Shown piece by piece: positions 57,901-64,000 of a DNA stretch of 64,000 nucleotides. This stretch comes from Liolophura sinensis (taxonomy: Eukaryota; Mollusca; Polyplacophora; Chitonida; Chitonidae), in the NCBI RefSeq assembly GCF_032854445.1, contig NC_088300.1, forward strand, positions 620,001-684,000, in the 5' to 3' direction. Below the pieces are notes generated by a model that saw nothing but the letters and a program-made list of their open reading frames with translations, searched no databases and was not told where the DNA came from. The position numbers and the translations under genes were made by a program. Position 1 is the stretch's first letter. Each line of letters begins with the position of its first letter.

Positions 57901-60900
57901 ACTGTAATACTTGAACACCAGCTGTCGAAACAGAAAGTGCAAACTAATATAGGCCCATGTTACTGTAAGCAATTCCACTTGTACTAGGTAGATTCTAGTT
58001 AAAAATTACAATGTTATAATTTGGCGTCCATTGATCGTAAGATTATCCCCGATTACTTTTTCAATATTTTGAAGAAATATCAATAAAATGCTAACATTAA
58101 TTTCTAAAAATTGATACACTTCTAGAATTCTCTAGAGTCAGGTTATCTGTAAAGTGTTTCCTAAAAAAGAAATAAACACCAAACTGATCAGTTCTGGTGG
58201 AAAAGAAGCCACAATTATTCACACATGTAATTACATGTTTCTAAAACAGATACAGAGCTGCATCTATTATAAATGCTGAATATACCAAACAAATTAACAC
58301 ATTTCTTTCAAACATTCTTTAAATAGCCCACGTCAAAAGTGAAAACTTGATGCAACAACAACCTAAACAGCTGTTATTCCAAACATCAATTACTTCCGAA
58401 GTGAGAGGCCAGACAGACCAGATGTATTACAACGTAAACTATAAAGCCACATCCAACACACTACATGCTACTGAAGACTTCATGAAAACATTACTCAGGC
58501 CCGTATGCATGCTTGAAACATTGCATTACTTTTGACCAAGACACTCGGCACCGAATGCTCTACGTTCATTTCCAATATATCTATATTGTACCATACTTCA
58601 CATATCTTTCGATTACTGCTTTTACAAGCTACATTCTATTTCTTTTCATTCTATTAGACTCTATTAAAATACTCAGTATTGTGAGAGGTCATTCAGTGGA
58701 ACTGTAATAACAGAAAGCTTTTAATATGAACCTCTGTTCTTGTGACAACAACATCAGTTATCCCCCGGAATAAGCGTAAACCAGGACCGGGTGGTTTACT
58801 GATGCAGACTTGTGTACATGTATCGGTCTGCAGGAAATTTGTACAAGTAACTAACAACAGCTGTTAGCAGCACTGCGTTAAAGGAGCAGACCAACGTTAG
58901 AAAATAAAGTATGCATCACCTAAAAAGCCACAGGCACAATCCAAACAGTTTTCATGATTTTTTCTCTTACAGTGAACAAAATGCAAAATAACATTGGGAC
59001 TCTACAGTGGACTTCAGGCCACATTGTACAGGACGAACAATAGTGGCAGATTAAGGATTCTTTTTATTAAACACGCTCTAGCTGTTATATTTTCACATTA
59101 AATACAGATATATACATTTAGATGTGGTATTACAAATACTGAATCTGCACAAAGCCGCCTTCCAGATAATTCCCACATTATGTGAAAGTGGTCTGTTCCT
59201 ATAAATGACGAATTCATGACTGACTGATCTGATAAATGGTCAGTGGCAAATGTTCCCAAAATATATGTGAAATACAATGAACACTTGCCCCAAGTATAAA
59301 TCAGAAAAGGATTGACTATTACCATTTAGGCATTTCTACATGCCCCTTTGCTTCACATCCGGTTTAGTAAATTTGAACTTTCTTAATGATAGTATCATCA
59401 CAGTGGAATGTAATGTAAAAACAAGTGCTATAAAACCTCCCCCAACCACATGGAAACATCTAGCAACACACACAGCGCTTGTTCAACACTTCAGACATTT
59501 TCATACAAAATTCCCTTATATGCAGTTTTAGAAAGTCGAACGCATCCATGTAGAAGTTACAATCAGTTTAATTACAGAACTGACAACAGAAAGAACAGCA
59601 TGCTAATGTATAACATGGAGGAAAAAAAAACAGAGAAGCAAAACCTAATAATGTAACAGGCTGAGAGTTAGTAAAACAACCCACATAAAACAGAAAAGAA
59701 CAAAAGCTAGACTACAAATCCCAGCTAAGTTCCATGCAATACCAACCTATTTCTGTCAAACACTTGAGAGTAACATTTCTGAACATGGGTACATTTAAGA
59801 ACTGAAAAAAGGAAACAAAACATACTGGAGTTCAAGTCTCTTGTCTCAACAAGTAGAATACCTTACCACAAAATCCCTTCCTCATACTTACTTAGTCATG
59901 ACAAACAGTTCAAGTTGAAATCTAGTTAATTCTTTATCACAAAACAAAATTCCATGAGTAGAAACAACCATACCACAAAGGCAAAGATATTAACAAAGGA
60001 AATGAATGCTAGAACATCAAATTTGTCAGTTTTACATGTGTTTTACAAACGAAAACATGTCTTCTGTATTGTAAAATATATATTAAAAAAAAAAATTGGA
60101 GATACACTGAACATCAATCTATATGTACATGAGGAAAAGATGTGGTAATTCATTCACATACTGTAAAAATGGCACTTGATGGTTTTCAATTTGCCAATGT
60201 ATCTGTTAAGAAAAACCACCATCTTTATTAACAAGTCAAAGGCATGACAAAATAAGTACCATTCAAGGCACTTAATTGTTCTTGTTTTTTAGTAGAAGAA
60301 AGTTTAACTGCAATCAAAACTGTGCAACACATGTAAATATTGAACATAATATTAAGTGCTTTGAATGCCTACTTTAAATAAAGGAAATACAGCAGTTTTG
60401 GGGGGAGAGGTGGAGGGGCTCATGTTAATTAGTAAAACTTTACCTTTGCACAGAAGTTCACATTAATTTAGTTTAAATGGAATCATGATGGTTAAATCTT
60501 CAGCCAGTATTTTGGATACAGCTCATGTAATGCAAAATTTTGCTTCAAAATCATAGCAATGACACATACATGTAAACACGTTCATTTGGTATCATGCAAA
60601 TCTCACTCTAAAGCTATGATTTTGCCGTACATGACTTTCACCCCCAAAACTCAATATATCCTGACATGACGTCATGACAAAAAATATGAGCGTTGCTCCA
60701 AAGAATTTTTTTTTGTCTGGAACAACCTTAAGCCCATGACACACAAAGGCACTTCAGTAGTGAGCTTTTATAATTATAGAGGTTAGCTTAGTCTGTTGAA
60801 TACATGTTTATTAGTCAGTGTATTTAAACGCTAGTTGGCTGTTCCTGTAATGATACTGATAGGATTATTACGTCATGCCACAGGGACAGAGCTTATAAAC

Positions 60901-63131
60901 AGATGATCAATATATAACATTTTCAGATGCTAATCATTCAAGTCCAAAAATAAAAAAAAAATGTCAAATTCTCCTGCAATTTCAGCAAACTGCTAAGGCT
61001 CAAATGAAACACTGACGTAACCATGTACTAAGTGTATCACAGGCTGTAGAACTTGCACTTAAATCAAACATGAAGTTGTGACTATAAATTATTCCAAGAA
61101 ACAAAAAATAACAATTCACATTCAAACCTACCTTGTATATTAATGTAGTGATGAGCTTGGTTTCAAAGATATATCCCAGCGGTATCCAATTTAAGAATCG
61201 AAGCAAAGTCTCTAGCGTTGACCCCACAAGTGGTGCATTCTGCGAGTTGTCCTGAGAAGGCAAAAACAACCCAAATGGTAAAGCATGTTGACCTTCCAGC
61301 ATGCTTATAACTAAAAATAACAACACTTGAAGAACTAATACAATAGATTTAATCAAATTCCACACTTGGTACACTAAGCATAAAGCAATGGACAGCTGGC
61401 AAAGAGTTAAATTTGAAGACGGCACGCTGATGATATACTGATAAACACTTTGATCAGCCTTAAGTAATACTGAGTTCGGACGTATCAACCTGCTCCACCT
61501 CACACCCACAACTGCTAATTCCACTTTATCCCTTGACTCACCATAACAAACTGGCAGAGCTGGAATATTGATGAGAATTCACTGCACATGCTGTCCTTTA
61601 AGTGTTTGGCCTTTGCCTGTGTCATTTGTCCACTTGAAAAATCAAAAACTTCTTCACTGTGAGGGAAAATATGAATCCAAAAAATATTAACATACTGGCG
61701 CAAATTGCATACGAAAAACTGTTCACCATTTACAATGTATACAGGTTTCTTTCTAGCCACTTTCTCATTGTGGTAACCTATCAGCAATTGATGTGAACAA
61801 AACAGTACTTCTCAGGCCCTGAACCTATATTCTCAAACATGTTCCACTACAAAAATAGTCTTAAAACCTTTCCACTCTTTGAACTTTCCTGTTATTAGAA
61901 ACCAGCCTGAAGTCAATCACTTCTACTTCAACTTACATTGCTATATCCTCAACTTCTGATATTCTTCCTTTTCCCCTACACATACCATGTACTTTTAACT
62001 TGACAGCTCTGTGTATACTCTCATTACTTGAGAAACATCCATTCTGTCTATGGACATGAACAGAGTTATCTCACCTTAGGAGTTTCATAATGGTCATGTT
62101 ATTCTGGCACAGAGACTCATTTGTCTTGCTTGCCCCCACAATGTCACTGATAAATGTGGGCCAGTTTCTGGGCCACTCATACTTTAGGATCTGTCAATAT
62201 AACATAAACACCAAATCAATGCACCGTGTATTCCTTATAAAAGCTATTCAGATAAATAGACAAAAGGACTCAATAATGAATTACACAAATTCGTCAACAA
62301 GTTACGCTTATTCACATTAAAACAGAGCAAACGTGATTGTAAAAATGAAAAGAATGAATGAGTGGAGCTGAACATCATATTTATTTATTTGACTGGTGTT
62401 GCTGTGCTCAAAAATATTTCACTTATACAACGGTGGCCAGCAATATGGTGAGAGGAAACCCATAACCATCCGCAGGTTGCTGGCAGATTCTCTCACTTGC
62501 AGTCAGGGAGGAAGCCAGTATGAGCTGGACTTAAAGTCACAGAGACAGCATTTGTGAGAGGCTCCTGGAACTCTATATAAGTGTTTTCATAACAGTGTTG
62601 GCAACATTAACAGAACATAAAATAAATTTTCAGTTCACCCTTAATCCCCACAAGAACATGGAAATGCATAGGAAAGTCCTCACCTGCACCAGTATCATAT
62701 TCAGTTTACCAAGGTAAACTTTTTCTCTTTCCAAGAGATTGGGATCTGAAGATGTTTTGATTATCAGTCCCACAATATACTTCTTGATTCCTGTCCGAAA
62801 AAGACAAAACAAGAATGTCTCAAAATCAATAAAACTGAACACAAAGATTTACAAAGGCATGGGAATGGATTCTACATATTGTTATCCAAAGACACTTTCT
62901 TTATACAATGGCTGATAAAAGTTTCTTCAATTCATCTGGCAAAGAATCTTTACCTTCACACTGTGGTCTTGGTAATACTTTCCACCTGGTTTTTATGACA
63001 TTTTCTAATATCTGTAGGGCATAGTACTTTGTCTGTTGGTTACTTGAATATTCTAAGATAGTGTCCACTCGCGTCCAGGCATCAGGATGTTCCTTCAAGT
63101 TGGTGAGAACTTCCTGGGCCATCCTCTGTTG
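45978..63131 (-). CDS. XPO1: Exportin-1 (CRM1), nuclear export receptor; N-terminal exon(s) outside window
   Basis: Karyopherin that exports leucine-rich-NES cargo with RanGTP through nuclear pores. Exons in transcript order: 62954-63131, 62684-62790, 62075-62190, 61542-61656, 61132-61251, 59747-59801, 57848-57921, 55971-56129, 55100-55297, 54740-54878, 54337-54440, 53901-53978, 53387-53543, 52968-53131, 52599-52733, 51989-52093, 51565-51750, 51211-51333, 50654-50725, 48522-48597, 48046-48273, 47617-47779, 46555-46651, 45978-46124. The 24 exons sum to 3096 nt (1031 codons plus stop) with every phase consistent; vertebrate XPO1 is about 1071 residues, so roughly 40 N-terminal residues are missing. 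Landmarks: [10 protein letters not shown]-type CRIME start ([19 protein letters not shown]), HEAT9 loop ([17 protein letters not shown]), NES-groove Cys in [25 protein letters not shown], and C-terminus PHEIPEEM ending QD. No frameshift or missing block was seen. The intron after exon 50654-50725 contains an exon-derived array. Confidence 0.97.
46690..47265. repeat. 46-bp minisatellite (about 12 copies)
   Basis: Unit tgtatgaagttcatcagtaa, tcctggcaacgagggctagg, ccaggc, in the XPO1 intron between exons 46555-46651 and 47617-47779. I see no similarity to the flanking exons. Confidence 0.95.
48826..50653 (-). repeat. 76-bp tandem array built from an XPO1 exon end plus 5' splice site (about 24 copies)
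   Basis: Copies step by 76 bp with rare 75-bp units (near 48827, 50270 and 50572). Read on the minus strand, each unit has TCCCACAGGTCTTC, the exon-like segment down to ATAAATAAA, then GTAAGTTGTCAACCGG and back to CCCACAG. The array lies in the XPO1 intron between exons 50654-50725 and 48522-48597 and directly abuts the former. Between CACAG and GTAAGT there are 45 nt, i.e. 15 codons in the exon's own reading frame with no stop. Sites vary little: the codon after TTC is GAT, AAT or AGT, and 75-bp copies change GTAAGT to GTAGTT. Near-identity between copies implies recent expansion or homogenisation. Confidence 0.95.
50654..50725 (-). other. XPO1: XPO1 72-nt exon that seeded the adjacent 76-bp array
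   Basis: Phase-0, 24-codon exon ([14 protein letters not shown]... to MINK) with acceptor CTGTTTCAG and donor GTAAGT. Its last 53 nt, from TCCCACAG onward, plus the first 23 nt of the following intron form the unit repeated through 48826-50653. The genuine exon reads CACAGATC where the intronic copies read CACAGGTC, which separates the real exon from its copies. Confidence 0.93.
50809..50945 (-). mobile_element. tRNA-head SINE copy (truncated)
   Basis: (ttta)n, gactggtgttttacgccgta, ttcaagaatattttacttat, gtggccagcattatggtgtg. It sits in an XPO1 intron about 85 bp upstream (in transcript sense) of exon 50654-50725. Confidence 0.85.
54585..54700 (-). mobile_element. Degraded SINE fragment
   Basis: Matches the SINE body: cacttgtatgacaacagcca, ccattatggtggaaggaaac, then cccttgaccatcccataagt. 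In an XPO1 intron. Confidence 0.65.
55685..55745 (-). mobile_element. SINE core fragment
   Basis: tactgttttacgctgtactc followed by gaaaatatttcaccgattt, a short piece of the SINE core, in an XPO1 intron. Confidence 0.65.
56150..56700. repeat. 77-bp tandem repeat (about 7 copies)
   Basis: Unit gaaacagaagtcaacacctc, gtctggaataccaatgcaga, gatatgaaaccttccagatg, tggacaaaacaacttgt. It starts about 20 bp upstream of XPO1 exon 55971-56129, in the same intron as the 76-bp array at 56870-57780. Confidence 0.95.
56870..57780 (-). repeat. 76-bp tandem array related to the end of an XPO1 exon and its donor (about 12 copies)
   Basis: Unit tttcatcaaatgacatgaca... to ...ccaggcttac, 76 bp, in the XPO1 intron between exons 57848-57921 and 55971-56129. 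The plus-strand strings TTTCATCAAAT, GACTTTCCCTGTTTCAG, ATTGTC and CAGCT align in order with TTTTATCAAAT, GACTTACCTGTTTCAA, ATTGTC and AACAGCT across the exon/intron junction at 57826-57885. Most copies have lost the donor (CAGGGAAAG on the minus strand). Copies near 57541-57551 and 57689-57699 still read CAG|GTAAAG. 57781-57847 holds a diverged copy. Confidence 0.85.
57922..59746. other. XPO1: XPO1 intron, no further features recognised
   Basis: AT-rich unique intronic sequence between exons 57848-57921 and 59747-59801. No tandem array of the kind seen elsewhere. Confidence 0.55.
59802..61131. other. XPO1: XPO1 intron, no further features recognised
   Basis: AT-rich unique intronic sequence between exons 59747-59801 and 61132-61251. 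No array, SINE or RNA gene recognised. Confidence 0.55.
62378..62570 (-). mobile_element. tRNA-head SINE copy
   Basis: (ttta)n, gactggtgttgctgtgctca, aaaatatttcacttatacaa, ggtggccagcaatatggtga, with part of the head region. In the XPO1 intron between exons 62075-62190 and 62684-62790. Confidence 0.8.
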
Positions 63132-63254
63132 CTGTAAAGTATACAGTAGAGAGTGTGAATACATGCATCTGTAAAGGTCTGTGTCATACAAGAGGCCAAC
63201 CTATCAACATCCACAAAATCTATCACTGAAATGATCCACTAGCCTTCGTGATAA

Positions 63255-63455
63255 TACTTCACTTATACAGTATGACGGCAGCCAGCATTATGGTGGGTGG
63301 AAACTCACGACCATCTGCAGGTTGCTGGCAGACCTTCCCACGTACGACCGGAGAGGAAGCTTGCATGAACTGCACACGAGCTCACAATGACCGCATTGGT
63401 GGGAGGCTCCTGGGTCACTGCGCCGTGCTGGCGAGCTAACCCCCTCGGCTGCGGA
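63255..63455 (-). mobile_element. tRNA-head SINE copy with the most complete head
   Basis: Body cttatacagtatgacggcag, ccagcattatggtgggtgga. Its right end, read on the minus strand, starts GGGGTTAGCTCGCCAGCACG, then GGCGCAGTGACC (A-box-like) and GTGAGCTCGTGTG (degenerate B-box-like). This shows the family is transcribed from this side, so copies with (ttta)n on the left are minus-strand insertions. A short second core fragment follows at 63462-63505. Confidence 0.82.
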
Positions 63456-63684
63456 GGCTCAATTGTTTACTTATATGATTGGTGTTTAAGGCCGCCCTGA
63501 AAGTTTTATAACTGATCCTGTTTATGGAGGAAACGGGGCACTGCTTGTGCGTCATTTATAGTCAAGCACTAGGGAGCTTTCAAGGTAAGCCGTTAGTCCT
63601 CCCTAAATACAGCACTTTTGCCACTCTAAAAACCTGACTTTCTGATATATATGTCTATGTACAATATCCGGTATTATGTATTTA

Positions 63685-63972
63685 GAAATTATTTCATGTT
63701 GTTGACATGCAAAACTTGCATGTTTTCTCAGCACAAAAGACAATTCTGGCAGACTCATACATTTCAGTACCTCAAAATTTACACTGTAAATGAAATTGGC
63801 AAGGTACATAATACATACATTGCTACAGGGTTCATACAAAAATATGAAAATGAAATTCAAGGAGTATTTCATGTTGTTGACATGAAAAACTTGCATGTTT
63901 TCTCAGCACAAAAGACAATTCTGGCAGACTCATACATTTCAGTACCTCAAAATTTACACTGACTGTAAATGT
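63685..63972. repeat. 175-bp tandem duplication with a shared 105-bp block
   Basis: Blocks beginning atttcatgttgttgacatg at 63691 and 63866 are nearly identical through caaaatttacactg. Upstream of the XPO1 exon at 62954-63131, so in its 5' intron or beyond. Confidence 0.92.
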
Positions 63973-64000
63973 AACTGGCAAGGTACAAGACACATATTGC

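Overview
This is a 64 kb piece of an animal nuclear genome. Genes are split into many short exons with GT-AG introns, intergenic DNA is AT-rich, and the repeat load is very high. Copies of two SINE families of a type I associate with molluscs (one with a tRNA-like head, one carrying the gagtgagtgcttggggttt-type head) point to a lophotrochozoan, most likely a bivalve or other mollusc. I cannot name the species from the sequence.

Layout. (1) 712-7613, minus strand: five exons of a kinesin-3 motor domain, closest in my judgement to KIF28. The C-terminal part lies beyond the left edge and the first exon(s) were not found. Its introns hold several minisatellites. (2) 7.6-19.1 kb: no convincing gene. 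It holds large tandem arrays, SINE copies, an (AT)n/(AC)n microsatellite and a strong 64-nt hairpin. (3) 19116-20490, minus strand: a two-exon gene for a small membrane protein resembling DMAC1/TMEM261 (mitochondrial complex I assembly). (4) 21.1-23.1 kb: a long inverted repeat with about 800-base arms, lying between this gene and the next, which are divergent. (5) 23489-42950, plus strand: a complete 13-exon S9C-type serine peptidase (dipeptidyl/acylaminoacyl peptidase family) with Ser, Asp and His catalytic residues visible. Every splice phase agrees. (6) 45978-63131, minus strand: 24 exons of exportin-1 (XPO1/CRM1), from just after the N-terminus to the natural stop. All phases agree and the cysteine of the NES groove is conserved. 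The peptidase gene and XPO1 converge, and candidate poly(A) signals face each other at 43.5 kb.

The genes are ordinary housekeeping or cytoskeletal genes with no obvious shared pathway. The striking feature is the introns: roughly thirty unrelated minisatellites fill them. Three arrays are built from the edge of the neighbouring exon together with its splice site. In XPO1 a 76-bp unit carrying the last 53 nt of an exon plus its 5' splice site is repeated about 24 times in the following intron. Each unit could in principle act as an in-frame 15-codon microexon. In the peptidase gene the 3' splice site and first 12 codons of exon 5 are repeated four times upstream of the real exon. A third array (56.87-57.78 kb) is related to the end of another XPO1 exon and its donor. 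This exon-edge-seeded repeat expansion is the most interesting signal in the window.
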